Assembly: GCA_963838155.1 (NCBI GenBank)
Contig: CAWIQE010000017.1
Location: 1-64,000, forward strand
Length of the DNA stretch: 64,000 bases
Source: Pararhizobium_B sp963838155
GTDB taxonomy: Bacteria > Pseudomonadota > Alphaproteobacteria > Rhizobiales > Rhizobiaceae
Direction of reading: 5' to 3'
Below the pieces are notes generated by a model. That model was not told where the DNA came from and did not search any database. It saw only the letters and a program-made list of their open reading frames with translations. The position numbers and the translations under genes are program-made. Shown piece after piece: positions 1 to 10,100 of the stretch. Each line of letters begins with the position of its first letter. Within the stretch, counting starts at the first letter, position 1.

Positions 1-74
1 TTCACCGATGTTCCGCTACTGGCTGCAGGGCGGGCGCGTCACGACCACGAGGGCGGCGCAAAGGCGGGCCGTTC

Positions 75-410
75 ATGACCGAGGCATTCATCTGCGACTA
101 TGTCCGCACCCCCATCGGCCGTTTCGGCGGCGCGCTGTCGGCCGTGCGGGCCGACGACCTCGCGGCCGTGCCGATCCGCGCGCTCATGGAGCGCAACCGG
201 GCCGTCGACTGGGAGGCCGGCGAGGACAACCGCAATGTCGGCCGCATGGCGCTCCTGCTCGCGGGCCTGCCGGCGAGCGTTCCGGGCAACACGATCAACC
301 GCCTGTGCGGTTCCGGCATGGACGCCGTCCTGCAGGCGGCGCGCGCGATCCGGACGGGGGAAGCCGAGCTGACGATCGCGGGCGGTTCGATCGCCCTGGA
401 ACGGGTCTGA
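75..410 (+). pseudogene. pcaF: pcaF remnant (3-oxoadipyl-CoA thiolase) with internal deletions
   Basis: The 111-residue product starts like PcaF (MTEAFICDYVRTPIGRFGG) and keeps the first catalytic cysteine context (NRLCGSGMDAV). Family members are about 400 residues. Compared with the usual sequence, about 12 residues are missing between VDWEA and GEDNRNV. After AGG, about 285 residues are missing, and the frame resumes at IALERV, which is the normal PcaF C-terminus. Both deletions keep the reading frame. The second cysteine and the histidine motif of the thiolase active site are lost, so the product should not cleave 3-oxoadipyl-CoA, the last step of the beta-ketoadipate pathway. The stop lies one base before pcaB. 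The comparison with full-length PcaF is from memory of the family; an assembly artefact is possible. Confidence 0.75.
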
Positions 411-411
411 G

Positions 412-1476
412 ATGGCGGTCTCGGTCTTCGACCACGCCTTGCTCGGCGGCCTGTTCGGCGACGAGACGATCGCCGCCCGGTTCTCGGCCGACGCGGAGAT
501 CGCCGCCATGGTCTCCTTCGAGGCAGCGCTGGCACGCGCCGAAGCCGCGGAAGGGGTCGTGTCGCCGGAAGCCGCCGCGGCGGTCGAGGCCGCCTGCGGA
601 GCGTTCTCGGCGGACAAGGCGGCCATCAGGGCGGCGACGGCGCGCGACGGCGTCGTCGTGCCGGAACTCGTCCGGCAACTGCGGGCCGCCGTCGGCTCGC
701 CGCATGGCGAAAGCGTCCACTTCGGGGCGACCAGCCAGGACGTGGTCGACACGGCGCTGGCGCTTCGCCTGGTTTCGGCCATGGAGGAGATCGAGCGCCG
801 TCTCGCGGCGGCGGTGGCTGCCTTCGACGGGCTGGAAGCCAGCTTCGGCGGGAACGTGCTGACGGGCCGGACGCGCATGCAGGCGGCGATCGACATGACC
901 GTCGCGGACCGCGTCCGCAGCTGGCGACTGCCATTGTCGAGGCGGCTCGAAGACCTGGAGACGGTGCGCCGCGCGGTCGGGCGGCTGCAGTTTTCGGGTG
1001 CGGTCGGTACGCTCGACAAGCTGGGCGCGGCCGGGCCGGCAGTCCGTTCGCGCCTTGCCGGCCTCCTCGGGCTCTCCGCCGACGAGAACCGGCATTCCGC
1101 ACGGGACGGCGTGGTACAGCTCGCCGACTGGCTGTCCCTTTCGACGGGCAGCCTCGGCAAGTTCGGGCAGGACATAGCGCTGATGGCCCAGACCGGCATC
1201 GACGAGATCGTCCTCGCCGGCGGCGGCGGGTCCTCGGCAATGCCGCACAAGCGCAATCCGGTAGCGGCCGAGATCCTGGTCGCGCTTGCGCGGTTCAATG
1301 CCGTGCAGGTTTCGGGCATGCACCAGGCGATGGTGCACGAGCAGGAGCGGTCCGGCGCGGCCTGGTCGCTCGAATGGATGATCCTGCCGCAGATGGTCGT
1401 GGCCGCGGGCGCGGCGTTGCGGATCGCCGGCGAACTGGCGGGCTCCGTTCAGCGGATCGGTGCGGCTTCCGGCTGA
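412..1476 (+). CDS. pcaB: 3-carboxy-cis,cis-muconate cycloisomerase
   Basis: 354 residues, close to the usual rhizobial PcaB length. It belongs to the fumarase/aspartase superfamily: the signature GSSAMPHKRNPVAAE is present at about residue 275, and the helical core with SQDVVDTALALRL around residue 105 fits the family. The enzyme cyclises 3-carboxy-cis,cis-muconate to 4-carboxymuconolactone in protocatechuate degradation and acts in the cytoplasm as a tetramer. The ATG follows the pcaF-remnant stop (TGAG-ATG), so the two were one operon. The 3' end overlaps the convergent mprF gene by 28 bases. No other pca gene is visible downstream, so the cluster ends here. Confidence 0.9.
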   Translation: MAVSVFDHALLGGLFGDETIAARFSADAEIAAMVSFEAALARAEAAEGVVSPEAAAAVEAACGAFSADKAAIRAATARDGVVVPELVRQLRAAVGSPHGESVHFGATSQDVVDTALALRLVSAMEEIERRLAAAVAAFDGLEASFGGNVLTGRTRMQAAIDMTVADRVRSWRLPLSRRLEDLETVRRAVGRLQFSGAVGTLDKLGAAGPAVRSRLAGLLGLSADENRHSARDGVVQLADWLSLSTGSLGKFGQDIALMAQTGIDEIVLAGGGGSSAMPHKRNPVAAEILVALARFNAVQVSGMHQAMVHEQERSGAAWSLEWMILPQMVVAAGAALRIAGELAGSVQRIGAASG

Positions 1477-4094
1477 CGCGTGGCCGGTTTCGGCGCGGCC
1501 GAGGTCAAGAGCGACGAGGGAGGGCCGGAGATCAGGCGATTGACGTCGAGGAGCACCTGCGGGATCGCCAGGCCGCGCGGACAGGCGAGATATTGAGGGG
1601 TCCAGACCGGATCGAACTTCTGCTTGAAGGCGCGTAGTCCCTCGAAATGGTAGAAGTTCTCGCCGTGCCGGAAGATATAGGTGCCGAGCCTTGCCCAGGT
1701 CGAGGCGAGCGGATGGTCGGCAAGGCCTGCGAGGGGTGCTGCGCCGAGGTTGAAATAGGCGTAGCCCTGCGAGCGGCCGTAAAGCATCATGTGGACGAAC
1801 AGGCCGTCCATCAGCACCTTCGAGACATTGGCGTCGAAGCGCATCAGGTCGGCGGAAAGCTCTTCCTGCCGGGCGGTGCGCCAGAGGTTGGCGAAGGCGA
1901 CGATGCGGCCGTCCTTGCGCAGTACGGCCGTGTCGAACCGGCCCAGATAGTCCCGGTTGAAATTTCCGAGCGAGAAGCCCTTCTCGTGGCCCTTCTTCGT
2001 CCTCAGCCACTTGGCGGAGACCTCGGCCAGTTCGTTGGCGATCTCGCCGAACCTTGCCGCCTCGACGACGTCGAAGACGATGCCCTCGCGCTCCAGCCGG
2101 TTGACGGCGTAGCGGTGCTCCTGATGCGCCGGGCCGTCGAGCGAGAAGGTGGCTAGGGGGACGCGGGCGACCTCGCCGAGCTTGAGAATGGCGAATCCCA
2201 TGTCCAGGTAGAGGGGCAGGTTGCGCGGCCTGACGGCGTAGAACACGGCGCGCAGCGCCTGCCGGTCGGCGATCTCGCGCATCTGCCAGACCAGTTCCTC
2301 GAAGGCCTGCGGATCGCCCACCGGATCGCCCATGCTGACGAGAGACTGGCCGGAGCGGCGGTACATGAGGAAGGCCGACGAATCCTGCGTGACGAGGAAG
2401 GTCTTGTCGCCGAGCCAGGCGATGTTCGCCTGGGCGTCGGGCGCCGCCTGGATCAGATGCCTGACGGCGTCGGGCACTTCCGTCGAAACCGGCACCATGC
2501 GCGCGATCGGCCGGCGGATGAGGGACGCGAGGCCCACGAAGAAGGCCACCGCCGCCAGCCCGACCGACGTGCGAAGGAAGCGCGACGCCTCTCCCTTCCA
2601 GGTGAACTGCCACCACAACTCGCTCGAGTAGGGCACGTGGCGATAGGAGAAGAAGCCGAGCCAGAGGACGGCGGCGACCGAGACGGCCAGCAGCGCCAGC
2701 CAACTCGGCGACAGCACCGTCAGGGGTTCCGGGCGGCGGCGGTAGAAGGCACCGCGAAAGATGAAGAGGGCCGCGAGCGCGGCCAGGGCGACGAGGGTCT
2801 CGTCCCAGTCGAGGCCCTTCGAAACGGTGAGGATGCAAGCGCAGGCAAGCACCGCCATCGCCGCAGCCCAGGCCGTATAGAGCCGTCGGCGGAGACCGGA
2901 GGCGACGACCAGCAGGGCGATGCCGGCGATGCTTGAGAGGAAATGCGACAGCTCGACGACGGGCAGGGGAATCCACCGGCGCAGCTCGGCGAGTTCGATG
3001 GGCGGATTGGGTATGGCGGCCGAGAAGAGGAGGACCAGACCGGACAGCGAAACGATGATCGCGGCCACCGGCGGGACGAGCGGTCGCATGAATCGCGACG
3101 CCGTGCCGAAGTCGGATCCGAGACGCTGCTTGAGCCAGCCGGCCTCGGTCGTGGCCAGCAGGATCGCGGCGACGATGAAGGGCGTCACGTAATAGACGAT
3201 CCGGTAGGCGAGCAGCGCCGCCAGGATGTCCGCCCGTCCGGCCGCTCCGAGCGCGGCCATCATCGTCACCTCGAAGATCCCGACGCCGCCCGGCACGTGG
3301 CTGACGACGGCAATCAGCACGGCGGAGAGATAGATGACCAGGAAGGCCGGGAAGCCCGGCTGGAGGTCCGGCGGAACGAGCACGTAGAGGGCGTAGGTCG
3401 CACCGGCGATATCGATGAGCCCTGCCACGAGCTGCAGGAAGAGGGGCCCACGGCCCGGAAGCGACAATTGCCAGCCGAAGAGCCGGAACTCCCGCCCGTG
3501 GAGACCCGCATAGAAGAACAGCCAGACGATGCCGAGGAGCGTCGCCGCTCCGGCGATGCGGTCGACGAGGGGGTTGATCAGATGGACGAAGGGGATGCCG
3601 TAGGGCGTCACGATGACGGCGGTGGCGATCAGTCCGGTGATCGCCAGCCACAGGCCCGACCACGTCAGGAGGATGATCTTGGCGATGTCCGCGCCGTCGA
3701 GGCCGAGCCTGGCGTAGATGCGGTAGCGCACGGCGCCGCCGGTCAGCAGATGGAAACCCAGGAAGTTGGAAAAGGCGAAGCCGGCCATGCCCGAGACGGC
3801 GGCGACGATCCACTTGACGCGTCCCGGCACGGAGATACGCGTCGCCATGATGTCGTAGGTCGCGAGCGCACAGTAGCTCAGCATCGTCGCGGCGAACGAC
3901 CAGAGCATGGCCGACGAGGGGATGGCCCCGAAGGCCTGCTTGAGATCGACGATCCTGAGCTTGCTCGTCATCGCGTGCAGCATCCAGAACGCGATGGCTG
4001 TCACGAGAATGGCGATGGCGGGGCCTATGAACCGCGTGGGCATGCGCTGCCACAGCCGCCGGATCCAGTCGAATCGGGATCGGTCGAAACTCAT
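1449..4094 (-). CDS. mprF: Phosphatidylglycerol lysyltransferase/flippase MprF (LpiA)
   Basis: 881 residues. The N-terminal half (about residues 20-520) is a chain of hydrophobic segments of the lysyl-PG flippase domain, starting near FIGPAIAILVTAIAFWML. The C-terminal third (about 550-860) is the soluble DUF2156 aminoacyl-transfer domain, with motifs such as EKGFSLGNFNRDYLGRFD. The protein transfers lysine from Lys-tRNA to phosphatidylglycerol and flips the product across the inner membrane, which lowers surface charge and gives resistance to cationic peptides; in rhizobia it is the acid-inducible LpiA. The chosen ATG overlaps the stop of the upstream DUF1003 gene (ATGA). An in-frame start 72 bases upstream would lie inside that gene. 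The partner acvB often found beside lpiA is absent here. Confidence 0.9.
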   Translation of the reverse strand: MSFDRSRFDWIRRLWQRMPTRFIGPAIAILVTAIAFWMLHAMTSKLRIVDLKQAFGAIPSSAMLWSFAATMLSYCALATYDIMATRISVPGRVKWIVAAVSGMAGFAFSNFLGFHLLTGGAVRYRIYARLGLDGADIAKIILLTWSGLWLAITGLIATAVIVTPYGIPFVHLINPLVDRIAGAATLLGIVWLFFYAGLHGREFRLFGWQLSLPGRGPLFLQLVAGLIDIAGATYALYVLVPPDLQPGFPAFLVIYLSAVLIAVVSHVPGGVGIFEVTMMAALGAAGRADILAALLAYRIVYYVTPFIVAAILLATTEAGWLKQRLGSDFGTASRFMRPLVPPVAAIIVSLSGLVLLFSAAIPNPPIELAELRRWIPLPVVELSHFLSSIAGIALLVVASGLRRRLYTAWAAAMAVLACACILTVSKGLDWDETLVALAALAALFIFRGAFYRRRPEPLTVLSPSWLALLAVSVAAVLWLGFFSYRHVPYSSELWWQFTWKGEASRFLRTSVGLAAVAFFVGLASLIRRPIARMVPVSTEVPDAVRHLIQAAPDAQANIAWLGDKTFLVTQDSSAFLMYRRSGQSLVSMGDPVGDPQAFEELVWQMREIADRQALRAVFYAVRPRNLPLYLDMGFAILKLGEVARVPLATFSLDGPAHQEHRYAVNRLEREGIVFDVVEAARFGEIANELAEVSAKWLRTKKGHEKGFSLGNFNRDYLGRFDTAVLRKDGRIVAFANLWRTARQEELSADLMRFDANVSKVLMDGLFVHMMLYGRSQGYAYFNLGAAPLAGLADHPLASTWARLGTYIFRHGENFYHFEGLRAFKQKFDPVWTPQYLACPRGLAIPQVLLDVNRLISGPPSSLLTSAAPKPATRQPEAAPIR

Positions 4095-4810
4095 TTTCGC
4101 CGCGATCCCGAGATCTCGTCGAACAGTTCGAGCTGCATTTCCTGAAGTTCGGACAATCTCTCCCACTGGCTGCCGAGGTGCTGCTCGATGATTTCGTGCA
4201 GATGACGAATCTCGAGTTCCGCCTTCAGGTTGACGCGGTAGTCGTTTTCCGAACGCAACCTGTCCTTCGCTTCCTGCCGCCCCTGGCTCATCATGATAAG
4301 CGGCGCCTGCAGAGCCGCAACGCAGGAGAGCACGAGATTGAGGAGAATGAAGGGATAGGGATCGAAGGGACGGACGAGAACCGTCAGCAGGTTGACCGCC
4401 ATCCAGGCCGCCATGACGGCGAGGAAGAGGATGATGAAGGTCCAGGAGCCCGCGAAACCCGCCATCCGGTCGGCCAGGCGGTCGCCGACGGAGAGGTGCC
4501 GCTCGTAGCTGTCCTCGACGTTGGTGGCGAGGATTTCACCGTCGGATACGCTTTCGACCACGTCGCGGTCGAGCTGCGTCAGCTTTCCGCGCTCCCTGCC
4601 GAGCATCTTTTCCATCGCCTGCCGCCGGAAGTCGCGCAGGTCCTGGCGGCAGATCCAGCCCGCCTCGCGCCAGGCGGGGCGTTCCGCGTCGAGAAGCCGG
4701 GCCACGGAAGGCGCGACACGCTCGGCAGGCGTGCAATCCTTCCTCGCTTTCGTCCGGCGACAGACGCCGCATTCGACTGTGGCGGTCCGGTTTGCGCGTG
4801 TTCGCGGCAT
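4091..4810 (-). CDS. DUF1003 membrane protein
   Basis: 239 residues from the ATG at 4810, which has an AGGA about 9 bases upstream; longer in-frame starts lack this. The N-terminus carries a CxxC pair (ECGVCRRTKAR). Two adjacent membrane segments follow in the second half (SWTFIILFLAVMAAWMAVNL, then a FILLNLVLSCVAALQAPLIM stretch), and then a charged, probably coiled-coil tail (ENDYRVNLKAELEIRHLHEI). This is the layout of DUF1003 proteins, whose function is not established. The stop overlaps the mprF start by four bases, so translation is probably coupled and a role in membrane-lipid or acid-stress physiology is a reasonable inference. Confidence 0.85.
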   Translation of the reverse strand: MPRTRANRTATVECGVCRRTKARKDCTPAERVAPSVARLLDAERPAWREAGWICRQDLRDFRRQAMEKMLGRERGKLTQLDRDVVESVSDGEILATNVEDSYERHLSVGDRLADRMAGFAGSWTFIILFLAVMAAWMAVNLLTVLVRPFDPYPFILLNLVLSCVAALQAPLIMMSQGRQEAKDRLRSENDYRVNLKAELEIRHLHEIIEQHLGSQWERLSELQEMQLELFDEISGSRRK

Positions 4811-4980
4811 TGGTACCCGTCCTGGCCGGCTCCTTGGTTCGACAAGACAGCGAGGCCGAGCGTCGTTCCTTCCCGACGATACGATCTCGACGGCCTTTCG
4901 CAAAAGCCGATAGCCGATAAACCGTCGCGATGGAATGGCCACGCCGCGCATTTCGTCGTCGGAGAGGCAATCGGGCGGTC

Positions 4981-5012
4981 AAAAAGAAGACGCCCGGCGA
5001 AAGCCGGGCGTC
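4981..5012 (-). terminator. Rho-independent terminator of the protease gene
   Basis: On the minus strand a 10-bp perfect stem (GACGCCCGGC / GCCGGGCGTC) with a TTTC loop is followed by TTCTTTTTGA. It lies 31 bases past the protease stop codon. Confidence 0.9.
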
Positions 5013-5042
5013 CGATCCTTCACGGGCCTGCTCGGTCCGGTG

Positions 5043-6626
5043 TCAGGCGCTGCCGAAGGGCAGAGCGACGAAGGACTGCTTGCCGTTGCGCTCGATGAGG
5101 AGCAGGACGGACTTGCGGCCGTTCTTCTCCGCGTCCTTGATGGCCTTGTCGGCCTCGCTGGCGGAGGTCACCTTCTGCTGGTTGACGGAGACGATGACGT
5201 CGCCTTCCTGCAGCCCGTGGTCGGCGGCCGTCTTGTTCGGCGCGACCTTGTCGACGACGGCACCCTTCTGGGAGCTGGACAGCGAGTAGTTCTGGCGCGC
5301 TTCCGGCGTGACGTCGGAAAGGCTGAAGCCGAGCTTCGGCACCTCCATGTCCTGCTGGGCGCCGTTGTCGCCGTTCGTGTCGTTGCCGCTCTTGCCGAAG
5401 TTCTCGGCGGTCACGTCGTTCTTGAACTTGCCGACCTCGATGGTGAGCGTCTTGCTCTCGTTGTTGCGCCAGACGGTGATGGACGACTTGCTGCCGGGCG
5501 TCACGTCGGCGACCTTGCGGGCGAGATCGCGCGGCCCGCTGACGTCCTTGCCGTCGAAGGAGGTGATGACGTCGCCGGTCTGGATCCCGGCCTGCGCGGC
5601 GGGCGAATCCTTGCCGACGGAAGCGACGAGGGCGCCCTTTTCCTGCTTGAGCCCGAGCGCGCCGGCGACGTCGCTTGTGACCGGCTGGATCTCGACGCCG
5701 ATGAAGCCGCGTTCGATGGAGCCGCTCTGGATCAGCTTGGCGACGATCTGGGACGCCTGGTTCGACGGGATGGCGAAGCCGACGCCGACATTGCCGCCGT
5801 TCGGCGAGTAGATGGCGGAGTTGATGCCGACGACCTTGCCATGCATGTCGACGAGCGGACCGCCGGAATTGCCGTGGTTGATCGCCGCGTCGACCTGGAT
5901 GAAGTCGTCATAGGGGCCGTTGTGAAGGTCGCGGCCGCGGGCGGAGACGATGCCGGAGGTCACCGTGGTGCCGATGCCGAACGGGTTGCCGATCGCGAGC
6001 ACCGGGTCGCCGAGCTTGAGATCGTCCGAGTTGTCCCAGTTGACGGTGGGAAGCGGCTTGCCCGCGTCGATCTTGAGGACGGCGAGGTCCGTCTTCGCGT
6101 CGCGGCCGATCAGCTTCGCATCGAATTTTTGGCCGTCGTCGAGCGTGACCTTGATCGAGCTGGCGTGTTCCACGACGTGGTTGTTGGTGACGATGGTGCC
6201 GTTGGACTTGATGATGAAGCCGGAGCCCAGCGCTTCTTCCTGGCGTTGCGGCATGTGCGGCATCATGTGGTTCGGGCCGTTCTCGCCGAAGAACTGGCGG
6301 AAGAACTGGTCCATCGGGGAACCGGGCTGGAACGGGGTCATTCCGCCCTGCTGGTCTCCCTTGGCGGAGGCGTTCTCGCCGTTGATCCGCGTGGTGACGG
6401 TGACCACCGCCGGCTTGACGGCCGCAACGATCGGCGCAAAGGAGCCGACCGGCGCCTGGAAGTTCTGCGGCAGCTTCTGTTCGGCCGACGTGGCCGGCTG
6501 GGCGGACGATTCGGCGTTCGCATGGCCGGAACTGAGGATCGGCGTCAGTGCGAGCGGGGCAGCGATGACGGCTGCACCGGCGAGGGCGATGATCTTGCGG
6601 CGGCGGGTCAGTCTTTCAGGTTGCAT
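5043..6626 (-). CDS. degP: Do/DegP-family periplasmic serine protease
   Basis: 527 residues from the ATG at 6626, which has GGAG 8 bases upstream; this start gives a proper signal peptide (RRRKIIALAGAAVIAAPLAL, cleavage probably after SGHANA). The trypsin-like domain has the triad H150 (TNNHVVEHA), D180 (KTDLAVLKID) and S254 (HGNSGGPLVD). Two PDZ domains follow (about residues 300-390 and 425-520, with GVEIQPV and KLGFSLSDV starts). It should degrade or refold misfolded envelope proteins. Orthologues are the DegP/HtrA proteins of rhizobia; which paralogue cannot be told from sequence alone. It is monocistronic, with its own terminator and a long upstream region. Confidence 0.92.
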   Translation of the reverse strand: MQPERLTRRRKIIALAGAAVIAAPLALTPILSSGHANAESSAQPATSAEQKLPQNFQAPVGSFAPIVAAVKPAVVTVTTRINGENASAKGDQQGGMTPFQPGSPMDQFFRQFFGENGPNHMMPHMPQRQEEALGSGFIIKSNGTIVTNNHVVEHASSIKVTLDDGQKFDAKLIGRDAKTDLAVLKIDAGKPLPTVNWDNSDDLKLGDPVLAIGNPFGIGTTVTSGIVSARGRDLHNGPYDDFIQVDAAINHGNSGGPLVDMHGKVVGINSAIYSPNGGNVGVGFAIPSNQASQIVAKLIQSGSIERGFIGVEIQPVTSDVAGALGLKQEKGALVASVGKDSPAAQAGIQTGDVITSFDGKDVSGPRDLARKVADVTPGSKSSITVWRNNESKTLTIEVGKFKNDVTAENFGKSGNDTNGDNGAQQDMEVPKLGFSLSDVTPEARQNYSLSSSQKGAVVDKVAPNKTAADHGLQEGDVIVSVNQQKVTSASEADKAIKDAEKNGRKSVLLLIERNGKQSFVALPFGSA

Positions 6627-7159
6627 GGTGTCACTCCGATCAGCGTTGCTCAAGAAAATCATTCGGGGGCGGTCAAGCCCGAAACGGACGCCGAGAGCCA
6701 TCTGCCCATCTCCATCGTCCGTTCGATGTGCCGTACTTAAGGCACTTCCATGGAATATGTTAGTGCTTAAAATGCGTATTACGAAAATTTAATTCCTCAA
6801 AACGCGGCTTTGATACAGGGAAATAGAAAATAATGACAATATCGTAATGTAACGCCCTCTGCCGCTGCTTGTTCCGCAAAGTCCGGAGGTCCCGTTCGAT
6901 CCAGGTTTGCTTGTCGAGGTCTTCGATCGGAGGCGGGGCCCCGGAGGGCGGCATATTGCATGGCGGCATCGCCCGCGGCAAGGAGCGACCCGTTTGCGCC
7001 ATTCCCACGGGAACGCAAGCCCGGAAGGCCCGTTCCCGATTCACGGCCGGGTCATAGTCCTTCACGCTATGTGTGTGGCTTTTGGGCCTGTCGCTCTATA
7101 GTGCTGCCGCCTCAAAAACTCTAGCATGGAGCCGTAACCCTCTCTACGGCCGGTGATTC
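6627..7159. other. Divergent intergenic region between degP and ndvB
   Basis: 533 bases without a convincing gene. It should hold the promoters of both divergent genes. The stretch 6740-6850 is strikingly AT-rich for this genome (runs such as AAAATTTAATTCC and GGGAAATAGAAAATAATG). A 101-codon open frame on the minus strand crosses it but has no family resemblance. No confident -35/-10 pair was assigned. Confidence 0.5.
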
Positions 7160-10100
7160 ATGAGCGTTCAGGACAAGATCGAAGGCCCGGTTCAGGGCGC
7201 CAGACCCGCTTCCGACGAGGCGAACGACGCCATCCGGGCCTCGTATCTTTCCGAGGAGGACCTCAGGGCGACCGGCTCCCGGCTGGGCAGCGCCCGGTCG
7301 GTCGACCTGCCGGGGTTCTCGCCGTTCGACTTCGCGTTGCGCCAGCGCGACAACGAGCGCGAGATCCTCGTCGCCTACCGTTCCACGGTGGCGGCGGCCG
7401 ATGCCGGGGAACTCATCACCCCGGCGGCCGAATGGCTCGCCGACAATCACTACATCGTCGAGAAGAACATCAGGGAGGTCGAACGCGACCTGCCGATCCG
7501 CTTCTACCGGCAGCTGCCGGCGATCGACGTGGCCGGCGGCGGATCGATCCCCTCGGTCATGGCGCTGGCATGGCTCTGCGTCGCGCATACGCACAGCACC
7601 ATCTCGCTCGGCAGCCTCGGCGCCCTCGTGGACGGCTACCAGTCGGCCAGGACCTTGAGGATCGGCGAACTCTGGGCCTTGCCGTCGATCCTGCGTTTCG
7701 TGCTGATCGAGAACCTCAGGCGGATATCGCACCGCGTCGAGCGCGCCCGCAAGATGCGCCGGGGGGCGAACGAGGTCGCCGACCGGCTGCTCAAGCTCGA
7801 GCCGGGCGAAAGCGCCGCTGCGATCCTCGCCGAGATCGCGGACACGACGGAGGACAATCCGTTCGCCGCCCAGCTCCTCTACCGGCTCCGCGACGGATCG
7901 CAGACGTCCAAGGAAGCGCTCGTCTGGCTGGAACAACGCCTGGAGGCGCGCGGAACCGACGCCGAGGAGGTGCTCGTGAGCGAGCACAACAGGCTGGCCT
8001 CGGGCAATGTGACGATCGGCAACATCATCCGCAGCCTGCGCAAGATCGACGACGTCGACTGGGCCGTCTGGTTCGAGGGGATGAGCGAGGTCGACCGGGC
8101 GCTGCGGGAGGCTACGGATTTCGGGACTCTCGATTTCGCGTCGCGGGATCTCTACCGCAAGTCCATCGAAAAGCTCGCCGAGCGTTCGGGCAAGAGCGAG
8201 ATGGAGGTGGCGCGCGTCGCCATATCGATGGCGTCGAGCGAAGGCCGGCAGTCGCGGGAGTCCGACATCGGCTTCTATCTGGTCGGCCGCAGGCGCACGG
8301 ACCTCGAAGCGCGGATCGGCTACCCGCCGCGCATCAGGGAGCGCGCCAAGCGGCGCTACGAACGCCTCGGCTGGCTGGGAATCGCCGGCCCGGTGGCGCT
8401 TTCCGGCGTCGTCATTCTGGCGCTCGTCGCCTGGTTCCTCGGCAGCATTGGCCTGTCGGGGCTGTCGATCGTCGTTCTTCTCGCGCTCTTTGCCCTGCCG
8501 GCCTCGGAGGCCGCGAGCGGGCTCTTCAACGCCGTCGCAACGCTCGTCCTGTCGCCGACGCGCCTCATCGGCTACGAATACGAAACCGGCATTCCGGCCG
8601 AATCGCGCACGCTCGTCGCCATTCCCTGCCTCATCGGCTCGCGGGACACGGTGGACGAGCTCGTCCGCCACCTCGAGGTCCATTATCTGGCGACCACGCA
8701 TGGCGAGGTCTATTTCGCGCTCGTCAGCGACTGGCCCGACAGCCGCAACGAGGAGACGAAGTCCGATTCGGAGATTTTCCGCTACGCCCGGAGCGAGATC
8801 GACAAGCTGAACGCGCGGCATACCGGGGAGGGCGGAAAGCGCTTCTTCCTGCTCCACCGCCGCCGGCTCCACAACGCCTCCGAGGGCGTGTGGATGGGCT
8901 GGGAGCGCAAGCGCGGCAAGCTGCACGAGCTGAACCGGCTGCTGCGCGGCGACCCCGACACCACCTTCCTCGACGACGACGGCTTGCCCGAGGGCTTCCA
9001 GTACGTCATGACGCTCGACGCCGATACGCGGCTGACCCGCGATGCGGTGACCCAGCTCGTCGGCAAGTTGGCCCATCCGACCAACGAGCCGGTGATCGAC
9101 CCGGCGACGTCGACGGTGGTTTCCGGACACGGCATCCTGCAGCCGCGCGTCACCCCGTCGCTGACGACCGGGGAGGAGGCGTCGGCCTTCCAGCGCATAT
9201 TCTCCATCAACCGCGGCCTCGACCCCTATGTCTTCACGGTCTCCGACGTCTACCAGGATCTCCTGGGAGAAGGGTCGTTCACCGGCAAGGGGCTCTATCA
9301 CATCGACGCCTTCGAGGCCGTCCTCAAGGGACGCGTCGGCGAGAACGAGGTGCTCAGCCACGACCTCCTGGAGGGGACGCTCGCCAGATGCGGCCTGGCG
9401 ACCGACGTCGAGCTCGTCGAGGATTTCCCGATCCGCTACGACGTGGAGGTCTCGCGCCAGCATCGCTGGGCGCGGGGCGACTGGCAGCTCCTGCCGTTCA
9501 TCTTCGGCCTGTCGGGCCATGTCCCGATGCTCGGCCGCTGGAAGATGTTCGACAATCTTCGCCGTTCCTCCACGCCGGTCGCCTGGCTCGCCGCCTCCGT
9601 GCTCGGCTGGTGCCTCATGCCGGTCGGGCCGGCGGTGATCTGGCAGGCGATCCTCATCTTCAGCCTGTTCGTGGCGCCGACGATGTCGCTGATATCGGGA
9701 GCCCTGCCGCGACGCTCGGACATCGTCGCGCTGGCGCATCTCCACACGGTCCTCTCGGAGGTCAACTCGGCCAACGCCCAGGTCGCCCTCAGGATCGTTT
9801 TCATCGGCCACACCGCCTGCGTCATGGCCGACGCCATCCTGCGCACGCTCTACCGCATGTTCGTCAGCCGCCGCCACCTGCTCGAGTGGCGCACCGCCGC
9901 GCAGGCGCACAGCAGCGGGAAAGGAGCCATCGCCAACAATTTCCGCGACATGTGGGAGGCGCCCGTCGTCGCGGTGGTCGCCCTGGCGCTTGCGGCGCTC
10001 TCGGGCCGGTCGGGCTTTTTCGTCGCCGTGCCCTTCGTGGCGCTCTGGGCGCTCTCGCCGGCCGTCGCATGGTTCGTCAGCCAGTCGGCGGAGACGGAAG

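Noticed and set aside
1..78. Open frame ending in TGA at 76-78 that overlaps the pcaF-remnant ATG (ATGA)
   Set aside because: It could be the 3' end of an upstream pca gene, but the 25 visible residues match no family end I know, so it is not listed as a gene.
6760..7065. 101-codon minus-strand open frame in the degP-ndvB gap
   Set aside because: No ribosome-binding site, no family resemblance, and mixed composition across the AT-rich patch; treated as non-coding.
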